Origin: Primula veris
Taxonomy: Eukaryota > Streptophyta > Magnoliopsida > Ericales > Primulaceae
Direction: 5' to 3'
Length of the DNA: 64,000 nucleotides
Assembly (NCBI GenBank): GCA_963682055.1
Contig: OY821746.1
Span: forward strand, 25,734,481 to 25,798,480
The notes beneath the pieces were generated by a model that had not been told where the DNA came from, did no database searches, and saw only the letters and a list, made by a program, of their open reading frames with translations. The translations under genes and the position numbers were made by a program. Below are positions 1 to 12,325 of the stretch, piece after piece (the first letter of the stretch is position 1; each line of letters opens with the position of its first letter).

Positions 1-787
1 ACGATAGACGAACATTTTTTCTAGTTCTTATTTTACTTTCCCGCCTATTTTCCAACGGACGTCCCAGTGTAAGAATGAGACGAATGCAGACTAAATGCTA
101 AATCAATTGTGCAATTTTATGGGAATCGCTCTCATATTTATCACGTGTTTGCTTTTCGCTATTGGTTTACCTCTTCTTATTTTTACCAATGTGTTCCTCT
201 TCATCCTTACATATCGCATTGAAAAAGTTAAGACACATTTTTTATGCTTATCCACATTTCAAATACACAAGCTTTATGTCGAGTCTTTTCAAAATCCATG
301 TAGTGTGTACTATTTACAGATTGTTGGTGATTTTTATTCTAACCCTTGTATTGGTATGGTATCTCTCGAGAGATGATGATATAAGTTAGTGGAGCTCATT
401 TAAAAAAAAAAATAGTTAAGGACAATTCTAAGGTCTAACATTCAACAGGTGTGATTAATATGGTGGGAATGGACCATATAATGTGTTGGCCAAAGGCCTG
501 AAAGTACATACCTGTCAAAGGTTTGGATACGATACGGTCGCAGCTAGGAGTAGACCATGTCGAGAAGGCGTTCTTACTAAATTAAAACCACAAAACACTT
601 ACCGGGTTATATTTCTTCAATATTTGAAAACATGCTCTATATTAACCAATAAGATAGAAACATGCTCAGATCAATTCAATAATATAGAAGCAGTTGTACA
701 AGAAGATGCATAGCTTATTTCTAAGAGCACTGAGCCCCCACATCAAGATAGACAAATCATCTTTAAGCCAAACTATGTAGATTTGAT
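1..787. other. AT-rich intergenic stretch, nothing recognised
   Basis: Only short open frames occur here (longest about 93 codons). None has a recognisable domain, a clean splice pattern or coding-like composition. No tRNA, LTR or terminal inverted repeat was seen. Confidence 0.5.
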
Positions 788-952
788 AGGGCTAGGTAAA
801 AATCCCGCCAAACCCAACCCGTCATGACCCCGACCCGACTCCTGACCCGATTTTTCCCGATCCGAAAATGTCGGGATTTTTCCGACCCGACTGATATCGG
901 AATAGGGATAGAGTTCTGACTTCAAACTCGTAGGGATTCCGGACCCGACTAA
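788..952. repeat. CCCGAC-rich fragment resembling a hAT-like element end
   Basis: The segment opens with TAGGGCTAGGTAAAAATCCC and continues with repeated ACCCGAC/CCCGATCC words, some in inverted order around TCGGGATTTTTCC. This is the style of many plant hAT-type termini (TAGGGGTGGGCAAAA). No matching right end or 8-bp duplication was found, so it is probably a truncated end. It is followed by a T-run at 955-970. Confidence 0.3.
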
Positions 953-970
953 GTTTTTTTTTTTTTTTTT

Positions 971-2559
971 GCATAGTCATACATATGTTCTTATAACTAA
1001 TATTAATTTTTTATTTTGTAAATATATAAAGTACACTACAACAAAATAAACTCTACTTTTTCATATTAAAGAATTAAGCTCTCCCCCTCCCCGTGTGTTA
1101 ATCAATCACATTTCATAATTGTATGTAACTATGTATAGATCCGTATATGTTATCATCTCCCTAATAATCAATTACGGTTTGTTCTTTTTTTCTTTTTCCA
1201 TATGTTTTAATTTATTGGAGTTTGCAATCTATTCAAACAAGCTAGTACAAACCAAAGTCAAAGTTAGATATTATTTTATTGTGAATCGTTTTTATCTTTT
1301 TTATTTTCTTAATTATGTAATAAGTTACAACTTATTTCGGTGGATAGAGGATACCTATTGTAGAAAATTAAACTTAAGAGATTTAGAGTATTTAATAAAG
1401 ATAGATATTCATACCATATTAGAAAGATTTCAACTTTTAGCTTAAAAGTTAGAGCCGAACGTATTGACTTTGAATTTCAATAGCTATTCAATTGAATAAG
1501 TACAAATATTCTATCTCCTATTCTCTATCTCTTTCCGTACTCTTTTGCTTATTTTCACTTAAATTTTAAATTTTCAGAACTTATACCGCAATTTTATAAA
1601 TTTTTATATTATATTGTATTCAAATTTTAAAACATTTGAACATAATATTGTTTTAGACAATTTTTTTAATATTCAATGTTTAATTTACACTAATTTATAC
1701 ATTTATTTCAAAATAAATTTTGTGTGGATTTTCTTTTAAAAATAATTATTGAAATGTATTGATACATGTATTATAGTAGTTGTAAAAAAAAATTCAAGTT
1801 TTTTAGAATTTTTTTTTGGATAATATAAGTAAGAGGACACAGAAAAGGATAGAGAAATGGAGTAGAATATTTGGACTAAAGTCATGCTCCAAAATTATTC
1901 ATATTAAGATCAAGAGTATTTATTCTAAAGAGCCTGCAATTGTAAGATCATATAGTAACAGACAGTCTTTTATTAACTAGGTCTGTTTTTTCTCAGCTTT
2001 TCATGTACACATATTTGATCTTTTCTTTTTTTTATCTCTTAATCTTATTACGATTTCGCTAACATGGCATATTAAGATACAACTAATATGGTAATAAATA
2101 TTTACATAGTAATAACATTTAATGTAACAATGTGTAAAAAACAATCATAATTATTATTAATAGATTCTGAAATTTAACAAATAATTAATAGTGTAACTAT
2201 GATTTTAAAAATTAAAACAAAATTTAAAACACAATAAAAGCTCAAATATAATATTATGGAACCCTTGTTTAGACTACTCTAAAGTTAAATATTAAAAAAA
2301 GTTAATGATTTTAATATATTATATTTGATGGAATATTACAACACAATAAAAAGCTAAATATAATATTGCAGAACTCTAGTTGAGACTACTCTAAACTTAA
2401 ATAATAATTAAAAATATTAAAAAAAGTTAATAATTTTAATATATTTTATTTGTCGGAACATAATATTAAATAAAAAATTATATTTAATGCACCATATGTT
2501 ACAATATATAAAGTAATTAATATTAAACCAATTTATTTCCATAATAATATCAAGATATA
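971..2559. other. AT-rich intergenic DNA
   Basis: Very AT-rich, with no supported gene. An open frame at 1119-1445 is rich in Phe, Tyr, Ile and Leu codons, as expected of AT-rich noncoding DNA. Confidence 0.5.
2219..2468. repeat. Two-copy direct repeat, about 120 bp
   Basis: The stretch at about 2219-2337 (containing CACAATAAAAGCTCAAATAT and later AAAAAAAGTTAATGATTTTA) recurs with small changes and a short insertion at about 2340-2468. It looks like a local tandem duplication. Confidence 0.6.
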
Positions 2560-2568
2560 TAAAATAAA

Positions 2569-4537
2569 GGGGTAATTTCCTATAAGTATCTCATAGCAAC
2601 TTATATTTCTTCTAAATATCTTGATAAGTTCACATTCCTATCATAGGTATCACTTTTTAATTATTTAGTTTATTTACTAAATTGTCATACAAACCAAAAT
2701 ATAATAGACATATTTTATCTTTCTATAAACCCAAAAAAATAGTTTTAAATTACAACAAAATAAAAAAAAAACACAAAAAAATTATAAAAATCAAAAAATT
2801 CAAAAAAAAATATAAAAAATAACAAAAAAACAAAAAATTATAAAAAAATGAAAAAAATCACAAAAAATCACAAAAAATCACAAAAAATTACAAAATTTTT
2901 TTATAAAAAATCACCAAAAATCACAAAAAATTATTAAAAAATACAAAAATCACAAAAAATGAAAAAAATCACAAACTTTTTAAAAAATTACAAAAAAAAT
3001 ATATAATTTTTTTTGTCAATATAACACTTTTTATACCGAAAAATAAAAAAAAAATGACAAAAACATATAAAAAATCACAAAAAATGAAAAAAACGAAAAA
3101 ATTATATAAAAAATGAAAAAAAAATCACAAAAAATCACAAAAATTACAAAAAATCACAAAACATTATAAAAAAAATAACAAAAATCACAAAAAATTATAA
3201 AAATTATAAAAAATGAAAAAATCACAAAAAAAAAGAAAAGAAAAAATCATAAACTTTTTAAAAAATTACAAAAAATATATAATTTTTTTTTGTCAATATA
3301 ACACTTTTTAATACCGAAAAGTGATTTTTTTTTATACAAAAAAATGGTTTTTCCAGGATAAATGTGTCTTTTTTTAATCTAAATGAGCTGAAAGTGCATT
3401 TAGTTCAGTAAAAAATATATATAATTCAGTCAAAAGCGTATATAATTCAATAAAAGTGTATATAGTTAGTCAAAAATGCATAAAATTGAGTCAAAATTGC
3501 ATTCAATTCAGCTGAAAGTAAATCTAGTTCCGTTGAAAGTGCATACAATTCAGTCGAAAGTAAAAATATAGTTCAATAAAAGTGAATATGCATATAGTTC
3601 AGCTAAAAGTGCATCTGGTTCAGCTGAAAATACATCCGGTTCAGCTTAAAGTGCATCTAATTTAGTGAAAAATACATATAGTTAAGTCAAAAGTGCATAT
3701 AGTCTAGTCGAAAATGAATATAGTACAGTCGAAAGTGCATATAGTTTTGTTAAAAATGCTTCTGATTCAACTAAAAATGTATCTGGTTCTACTGAAAGTG
3801 CATCTGGTTCAGCTAAAAGTGTATCTGGTTCAGCTAAAAGTGCATATGGTTTAGACAAAAGTGCATCTAGTTCAATAAAAGTGCATATCGTTCTGTAAAA
3901 CCTGCATCTGGTTCAACTAAAAGTGCATCTGGTTCAGCTGAAAGTGCATATAGTTCAGCTAAAAGTGCATCTGGTTCAGTCGAAAGTACATATAGTACAG
4001 TCGAAAGTGTATAAAAGTTCAATAAAAGTGATTTTTTTGGTGATTTTTTTCATTTTTTTTTAATAATTTTGTGATTTTTTATAATTTTTTTTCATTTTTT
4101 TAATAATTTTTTATGATTTTTGTGATTTTTTTAAATTTTATAATATTTTGTGATTTTTTTTCATTTTTTATAATTTTATGTGATTTTTTTAATATATTTT
4201 ATATATTTTTTATTTTTTTTGCAATTTTTTGCAATTTTTTCATTTTTTGTTAGTTTTTTTATTTTTTTTTATTTTCTTTGTGATTTTTTTTTATAAAAAT
4301 ACATTTTTTTTTTAATTTCTACAATTTTTTGTGATTTTTTTTTTTCATTTTTTTTTAGATTTTTTGCATTTTATATAATCTTATGTGTTTTTTTTTTCTA
4401 TTTTTTATGAAATATGTGTATGGCGTTTTGATAAATAAAGTAAATAATTAAAAAATGATACCTATTGGGAATATAAATTTATGAAGGTAGCTAGGAGTTA
4501 TATAAGTTTAAAAGTGGTACCTATTGGACATTATTTG
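2569..4537. mobile_element. Foldback / MULE-like non-autonomous element with minisatellite core
   Basis: The ends form long imperfect inverted repeats. The left end GGGGTAATTTCCTATAAGTA pairs with the right end, whose reverse complement is CAAATAATGTCCAATAGGTA. Further inside, ATAGGTATCACTTTTTAATT on the left matches the reverse complement of the right arm near 4440-4470. The next stretch is (A5-6TCACA)n-like on the left (about 2750-3340) and its complement, TGTGATTTTTT-like, on the right (about 4030-4400), so almost the whole unit could fold into one hairpin. A perfect 9-bp direct repeat TAAAATAAA flanks it (2560-2568 and 4538-4546), the length typical of Mutator-like insertions. No transposase is encoded. 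Confidence 0.75.
3375..4030. repeat. Minisatellite, about 20-21 bp unit, roughly 30 copies
   Basis: Degenerate tandem copies of AAAGTGCATCTGGTTCAGCT, with variants such as GTGCATATAGTTCAGTCGAA. The array is the loop of the foldback element at 2569-4537. Copies are most divergent at the left edge and most uniform at about 3780-3970. Confidence 0.85.
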
Positions 4538-5467
4538 TAAAATAAATGGTGTCACAATTAATGCATAACGTGTACCCTCGTGGCATGATAAAACTCTTTA
4601 ATTCACCTGAGTGTTTGTTTTTACTTTATTTTCAGGTTCTCAGATACAGCCATTTGATCTTCGCCATTCTTATTAATTTCTGGTCCGCAAATTATTACTA
4701 GCACATAGGCATTAGCAACGAGTGTGCCTTTTATTTACTGCTGCATATCTGTTTGTTTCCAGTCTCTACAAAAGGCAGGGTTTTAGTTTATTTAGTACTA
4801 TTTTAAGTTTTAGGTTTTTAGTTGATTGACAGTTCCAGGGTTTTAGTTTGTTGATTGTACTTAGGTTAAGTGATGATTGTCTTTGGATATTTAGTTTATT
4901 GGTTTCTTTAAGAAAAAGGTTTAGTTTATGGATGGTTGTAGAGTCTTATTTATTTTAAGGTTTTTAGTTGATTGATAATTTTAGGGTTTTAGTGGTTTTC
5001 GTTTATTGATAGTACTAAAGGATTCTAATGAGAGCTGTATATGTGTGTGTATATATATATATACCGATCCCTGTGTGTGTATTTAGTATGTATTTAGTAG
5101 GGGTATACAAAAAGACCGCAAACTCGTGAATCTGCACCGATCCGTCATGGTTGGTCCGATCTTGAACCGATAACGGGTTGTGTTATGGTTGAAAAAAATT
5201 GAGCTCATTCTTAATGGTATGGGCAAGGGCTAATTTATTAAAATCCGGACCCGAGCTAATCCATACCGAACTCTTGAATACCTTTTGTCCTGTTGAAACC
5301 GAAGCCTTAAAATCAGTACAACTCGTTGATAAAATATGTTTAAAAGTCAAAATTACATGCCTCATATTATTTTAATACTAAATCATTGATATATGATTTA
5401 CTAAAGAAACTATGTGGACCAATCTCACCGTGTATAATATACATTCATAAGTACAATTAGATTTTAA

Positions 5468-5710
5468 CTCCGTCTCAAAATAATAGTTCAGTTTCATTTT
5501 TTACCACAATTTTTCCTTTTATACTATTATGAATTGTTTTGGGAATCAAAGAACATTAATGTTTTTGGCTAATCCTTGGACCAACTCCACAACTAACTAA
5601 AATTAAATTAGGGGCATCGGTGAAACAACAACACTTTGTAACTAAATTAACAAAACTTTTTTAAACCACATAAAAATCCTAAATGGACAATTTTTATGGG
5701 ACAGAGGGAG
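5468..5710. mobile_element. Stowaway-type MITE
   Basis: Left end CTCCGTCTCAAAATAATAG and right end ATGGGACAGAGGGAG form the well-known CTCCCTCYGTCCC terminal inverted repeat of Stowaway elements. TA flanks the right end; the left end has lost a few bases. Length is about 243 bp, with no coding capacity. It lies inside the hAT-like element, next to the duplication junction. Confidence 0.75.
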
Positions 5711-6303
5711 TACTATTTTAAGGTTTTAGTTGACTGATAGTTTTAGGGTTTTATTTGATTTTCGTTTTTTGATTGTACTTGAGGTTAAGTGATTGTTGGG
5801 GTTTTAATTTGATAATTTTTTTTTTTGTGAAATTAAAGGATTCTAATGAGAATGTGTATATGGATATATGTACACCAATCTCTGCCCGCGTGCTTATGTA
5901 TTTAGTAGTGATATAGAAAAAGACCTCAAACTCGTGACTCTGCATCGATATATCCGTCAAGGTTGGTATGAACTGCTCCGATCTTGAACCTATATATAAT
6001 GGGTTGGGTTATGGTTGAGAAAAATTGAGCTCGTTCTAAATGGTCTACAAATAATCCAAACCAAACTCTTGAATACCTTTTGTCGCCGTTGGAACCAAAG
6101 CATTAAAATCCTCCAAACTCGGTACAACTCGTTGATAAAATATGTTTAAAAGTCAAATTTATATGTCTCTGTAAATTTAATATTACTAAATCTTTGATAT
6201 AATATAAACTACGTATTAAAGAAACTGTGTGGTTTCAATTCAAAAAAAAAAAAAAAACTGTGTGGGCCAATCTCACCGCGTATAATATACATCACAAGTT
6301 ATA

Positions 6304-6538
6304 CTCCCTCAGCTTTCAATTAATTGTATTATAAAAAATTATGTGCTATTTTGACTGACTTATAAAATTTATCAAAATTGTCGAAATGAAAAATTTCAAA
6401 ACTAAATTATATAATTTAATATTTAAACTATATGATTAATCTTTGAAAATTTTCATTCTAACAATTTTGATACAAATTACTGTACGGTCAAAATTGCACG
6501 TAGTTTCGTAATGGACAATTAATTGGGAACGGAAGAAG
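6304..6538. mobile_element. Stowaway-type MITE
   Basis: Begins CTCCCTCAGCTTTCAATTAA and ends CAATTAATTGGGAACGGAAG, an imperfect terminal inverted repeat. TA dinucleotides flank it at 6302-6303 and 6539-6540. About 235 bp, AT-rich, non-coding. Confidence 0.75.
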
Positions 6539-8255
6539 TACTACATGTGAAATAATTCTAAAATCATGAACACAATATAAAATTTAACTTGCTCCACTCA
6601 TTCATTTACGTAGACTTATTTAACGTTGATGAACTCCGCGGGTTGTAATAGTATATGATTATTTAGTTGTTCTTTTTTTCATTTAAATCGTTAACAACCT
6701 GTTAAACAAATCTGAACCGGAAACCGATCCGATTTTTAGATTGGTCCGGTCCGGGTTTCAAAATTGCGGAACGTCCCAGTTCTAATAGTTTATTTCATTC
6801 CTTAATGACCCGGGCTTGGTTCAACCAGTTCCAACCGGATCGTGTACACCCCTAGCTAGTATTTAGCCATCAAAATCAGTATAATGTATGTTCTGATGTA
6901 TAATAATTGAGTATTTAAAATTAATTATTGACATTTTTTTTTTATTGAACTAGACAGTTTAGGGTTAAGTTAAAGAACGATTGAAAATATGTGATTTTAT
7001 TTAATAAGTTACACAAATTATACAATTTTCGGAATATTAAAAAAGTAATTTAAAAATAGGTCCTAACTTAACCCTTGCATGTCATACTTGGTGAGCACGC
7101 ATTAATTCTTAGAGAGAAATAGTATAGATATTACTCAGGTTTAATAAGTTAGCCAAATTATACGATTATAAGAATATTTAAAGTACTTTAAAAGTACTCC
7201 TAACTAAACCTTATTCGTTGTAACCACGTATTCTTAGAGAGAGAAAGTAAAGATACAGCGACTACTCAGGTTTTTTTCTCTTCCTCTTTTTTGACTTATT
7301 TTTTGTACGAACTAATTGCTTCAGGTGATTGTATAACAATTTAGTTATGGTCTTTGGTATTTAATTAGTTTATTGATTGTTTTAAGATTTTAGTTTATGA
7401 GTAGTTTTAGAGTCTTACGTTATTGACTGTTTTAGGGTTTTAGTTTCTTTAGTACTGTTTTGAGGTATTTAGTTGTATTAATAGTTTCAAAGTTTTAGTT
7501 TATTGATTGTACTCAAGATTATATAACTGAATGTCTTAGGGTATCTAGTGTATTGGTTTCTTTAAAAAGGTTGTAGTTTATTGATGGTTGCAGAGTCTTA
7601 TTTTATTGATTGTTTTAGGGTTTTAGCATTGTTTTAAGTTTTTTAGTGGATTGATAGTTTTAGGGTTTTAGACTTTTAGTTTATTGATAGTACTTAAGGT
7701 TAAGTGCTTGTCTTTAATGTTTAGATTATTAACTGTTTAAGGTTTCAACATATGAATGGTTTTAGATTCTTAGCTTACTGATTGTTTTGGTATTATTTCC
7801 TTCCTTTTAAGAATCATGGGTTGATCGCTTGTTTTAGGGTTTTTTAGTGGATTGATAGTTTTAGGGTTTTAAACTTTTAGTTTAATTATTGTACTTAAGG
7901 TTAAGTGATTGTCTTTAATGTTTAGATTATTAACTGTTTAAGGTTTCAACATATGAATGGTTTTAGATTCTTAGCTTACCGATTGTTTTGGGATTATTTC
8001 CTTCCATTTTAAAAATCATAGGTTGATCGCTTGTTTTAGGGTTTTATTTTTTATTTTTTGAGGTATAAGTTGATTGATTTCTTTGGGGTTTTTATTTTGG
8101 GTTTTTAGTTGCTTTAAAAGTTTAATATTACTGTTCTCAAGGTTATAGTTGATTGATTGTTTTAGGGTTTAGTTAATTAACTGATTCCTTTTCCTTGACA
8201 GGTTGAGCTCCATTCGAGTATTTAAGATTATTTATTTCCGCTACGTTTCGGTTTT

Positions 8256-8384
8256 ATGGAGGAGAATTGCAAGTGCTTTTGTTTTGATTGCTACAAGTTA
8301 CGTTCTCCGTCAGAGCGAGTGCTTTACTGGCGTTCTTTCATACCTAGAGACTTTCTTCTTGTTTTGTTTATGAAGTTCTCTTAG
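8256..8384 (+). CDS. Small Cys-rich ORF (42 codons) in the kinase leader
   Basis: The ATG at 8256 opens a 42-codon frame that begins MEENCKCFCFDCYK, with a CxCxCxxC cluster at residues 5-12, and ends at TAG 8384. It follows a good acceptor-like sequence (TTCCTTGACAG at about 8200), so it may lie in a 5'-UTR exon of the kinase gene and act as an upstream ORF. Alternatively it is a decayed fragment of a small Cys-rich protein. No family can be named. Expression is unproven. Confidence 0.3.
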   Translation: MEENCKCFCFDCYKLRSPSERVLYWRSFIPRDFLLVLFMKFS

Positions 8385-8935
8385 CGGACAATTATTCGCT
8401 AATAAGTTACTTATAACCTGTAGAAAGGTGACGTGTCACTAGCGCGCGCATATATCAGTAAGTCAAAATCTTGATTTGTTTATGCCTAGCACCACATATT
8501 TTCCTTTTTGTCAATTGTATTAATTTGTTTTTCTTTTTATGCAGTGCGTTGATACGACACCTAGAGTTCATCCTTGAAATTATCTTCCTAGGTAAATGTT
8601 TACTTTCAATCTTTTTTCCGTGCCTTATTTTTCTATTATGTTTTTTCTTTGGAGATACCTTTCTAACCAACTTCCTATATATATTTTTTGGATTGCCAGG
8701 ATAAATCTTGTAAACAATAAGTGGCTTGTTTCGTTGGAGATTCACTGTTTCTGGTTAAAGCCGTTCATTTATCAGTAAAGGAGTACAAGCAAGATATTAT
8801 GCATAGTGCACCAGCTCGGCAGTTATTTCTGCATCATGATTTTTTTAAGATTTATATCTGAAGGACTCTGTAGGCTCACTCTTTGCGATTGCCTTTTGTG
8901 AACAGATAAAGTGTTTTGACTATTCGATTTTCATA

Positions 8936-11900
8936 ATGGAGAGGTGCGTCTTTTTGTCATTTGATTTAGATTTCTTTATCTTCTTGTGAGGTTGTTGTTG
9001 ACCTGTAACAATATGTGGGTTGTTCAGGTACAACATAATCAACAAACTTGGTGAAGGAACATTTGGGTGTGTCTGGAAAGCTATGAATATGGAGAATGGT
9101 GAATTAGTAAGTTCGATTCTTGTTAGGAACCTCAAGCAATGTCCAGTTTCCTTTTCGTTTCCTTCTAATTAGAGATTCCACAGGTTGCGATTAAGGCAAT
9201 GAAGAGAAACTATTATTCTGTGGAGGAATGCTTAAATTTACCAGAAGTGAAGGTAATGTCACTTCAATTTTTTTTTATTTTTTTTTTGCAATCTGTATTT
9301 GCATCTGCCTTGATGTTAATTAGCTGATTTTTTGTGGCAGGCTCTGCGGAAAATGAATCATGCTCACATTGTGAAGCTGAAAGAAATCCATAGAAAGCAC
9401 AATATGTTGTATTGTGTATTTGAACACATGGTTTGTGGCTTTTTTTCTCCATTTTTTGTATTTGATCAGTGTTCATTGTTCATGATAATTGATAATAAAA
9501 AAGTTTGTTGTTGTATCAGGATGGCAGCTTGTATCAGCTCATGAAGTGTAAAGGGAAATCTTTTTCAGAAGATGAAATTAAGACTTGGTGTTTTCAAGTG
9601 CTACAAGGGCTCGCATACATGCATCACCAAGGATATTTCCATCGCGACCTTAAGCCAGGTATAATATGAATACTTTGTCATATTTGTACAGTTTAGTAAG
9701 CAGTTATAAACTTATATAAAATATAAATTGAGTCTTTTATGTTGTCCTCTAGGACAGTCTTTTCTATTTTTTTAAAGTCTAATAAACTAGATTTGGTGCA
9801 TTTGATACAGACAACTTGCTGGTCTCAAGAAACATAATAAAAATTGGCGATCTTGGTTCCGCTTGTGAGATAAATTCTCGACAACCTTATACAGAGTATA
9901 TCACAACTCGCTGGTATTACTTAAATTTCTTCATATTTTCTGCATTAGTGGCGTAGTATTCCAGTGTATTTTGTTATATGCTTATTTCTGGTTTTTTGGA
10001 GACTAAAGGTATCGTGCCCCTGAAGTTATGCTTCAAGCCGGAGTATATAATTCTGCAGTTGGTGAGTCTCTGTTTAAAAAAGCATAATTGCAAACACTGT
10101 TTTGAGTTAGTGTTTAAACTATTTATTTGTATGTAACCAGATTTGTGGGCGGTGGGTGCAATTATGGCTGAGATGTTCAATTCGGGTCCTCTTTTCCCTG
10201 GTTCAAGGTGCGTACTTTTTACATGGCAAAGTCAGAAAAAAAAGCCAAATTTAGAGTTTTGAGTTCATGGGATTTAACTCCATTCACACATCTAATTGAT
10301 TTCATCTCAAGGTGCGTAATTTGTACTTTTGATTACTTTTTCCTGTCTCTGCTATATTAAAAAATTGTATTGTATTTGGTTAACCAGGTGAAAATCTGAG
10401 CTTCTCTGTTTCTTTCTTTTCCGAATCCTCCAGATTCAGATTTTTGCTTTAAAGCTGCAACCAAACAAGGCCTATGTTTTTCTTGTCAGTAAACCGACGT
10501 TTCTGTTTTTGGGTTCCTTACTTCCTTTGATTAAAAAATTTGCAGCAATAGAGAAGAGAATTGCTTAACGAAAATGTTTTACTTATCTTAAAAGAAGAAG
10601 AAAAATGAATGCAATCCTGGTACTTGAACCCTACTTTTCTTATGGTTCGATGTTATTGTTTTTGTAAGTTGGAAATCCTTACTCCTATTGCAGCGTGGCA
10701 GACCAGATGCACAAAATTTGTAGTGTGATAGGCACACCCACCGAGAGAACATGGGACGAGGGACTTAAACGTGCAAGATCTCTTAAGTACCAGTTCCCAC
10801 AGGTAACTTAGTCTTGGTTTCGGATTTGTTTGTGAACTTGTAGTTTTGCTTACATGGCCTGATTGGTTACATGTCTCACTGGTGCTGTGATTTAACATAG
10901 ATAATTTTGTAGTGGTAGGCTTTTCTAAACATTATATAGGGTCCCTGATTGCTACAGAATGTACCATGTATATAATGTATATGATGTGATGGAACGTATA
11001 TCATTTTGTTTTATTATTTCCCCAGACGTCTGAATAACTCTATGATTGTTTACAATTTGAAACTTGAATAAATGTTTTTGTAAGAGCTTCATTGTGTCCA
11101 TTCACTTGAGTCTTGCTTGATTTCTTCAGATAAAAAATTTGATATATGTTACTTTGTTTATTTACAATTTGCAAATATAACTTGATGATATTTAAACAAA
11201 TTAACTTCACTGCAGTATACTGGCGTCCCATTGTGTGTTCGTATACCATCAGCAAGTGCCGAAGCGATCAACCTTATTAGGGTAAACTTTCATCTCTAGT
11301 GATAGTTTGTTCTCTGTCTTGGCACCATGTATATCTACCTTATTTCTCTTGGGGTGAAATTAAGTGGTAGCTATCATCAATCACCATGTAGGCACTCTGT
11401 TCATGGGACCCTAGCAAGAGGCCAACAGCTATGGAGGCTCTTCGACATCCATTCTTCAAGGTGGCAAATCTTTCCTTTATATTCTTTAATTTTCAATTGG
11501 ATGAATTAAGCAATGGTCCATATCCTTTGGATCTATACTTTGTTTAGTTCCAATAGTTTCAAGTTAAACATTAATAGCCCTCCTTCTGCTGATAAAGAGT
11601 AAATTTTGGTCCTGATAGTTTCAAAAGAAGCACTATCATGATTTCATTACCCTATTATCCCCGCCTATTTCAAATGGGTTACAACAATGGTTCCCATGTA
11701 CATTATTTAGTTCAATAGGAACCAGCGATAATTTACTGAAACTAATTGGACGAACATTTTTTCAAACTAGGAGGACCGATAGTCTTGCAAGTGAAACTTA
11801 TCGGGAAATTATTTAAATTAAGCCGTACAATAAGTCAATAACTCAAAATTTGTGTATATTATCATTTTTCTTGCTTTGAATATGTTTTAGTTACTAAGAC

Positions 11901-12291
11901 TAACTTCCTATTTTTATTTTCACAGAGCTGTTACAGAGTTCCACCATCATTTGGCCATAGAGGTCCTGTCGTTAAAATGTCTCCCTCAGGTTTGGCTTCC
12001 CTATATATTCCTTTTTAATTGCTTCGTGAAATAATGTCGCTTCTAATTCGTTTTTCATGTTGAAGCAGTTACTAAGATTGGGAAGTCTTTGGAAAATATG
12101 TATGCGACTCTGCCTAATTTAATGCCATCAGCCATCAGTTATCCTGTCATGCCTCAAATGTCCACAACAGGTAAGAATTGGATAGTAATTGTTTCTTCTG
12201 CTACGTCATGTGCTTCTTTTTGTCATATTTGTCGCTTAAAATTCCGAAACAAAGTTTGATGTTAGGATCAATGCTCGTATAGAGGGAGAGA

Positions 12292-12325
<34 letters not shown>

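Larger units (their letters stand above)
5098..6858. mobile_element. hAT-like non-autonomous element with internal duplication
   Basis: The left end TAGGGGTATACAAAAAGACC and the reverse complement of the right end (CTAGGGGTGTACACGATCCG) are hAT-style terminal repeats. An 8-bp repeat GTATTTAG lies outside both ends (5090-5097 and 6859-6866), although this requires four extra bases (GCTA) at the right end. A second, diverged left-end-like sequence lies at about 5906. The block of about 4950-5400 reappears at about 5710-6190, so a tandem duplication after insertion probably enlarged the unit. No transposase was seen. Confidence 0.5.
4770..8170 (+). repeat. Telobox-like TTTTAGGGTTTTAG-rich leader upstream of the kinase gene
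   Basis: About a dozen copies of TTTTAGGGTTTTAG or close variants, often followed by TTTATTGATTGTACTTAAGG, are scattered here. Within the array, 7634-7837 is duplicated at 7838-8040 with a few substitutions. The motif resembles plant teloboxes and TA/TG-rich leader introns. It lies upstream of the kinase start and may contain 5'-UTR introns of that gene, but no exon could be proven. Confidence 0.5.

Noticed and set aside
1119..1445. 108-codon ORF
   Set aside because: Residue composition follows AT richness; there is no domain, promoter or splice support.
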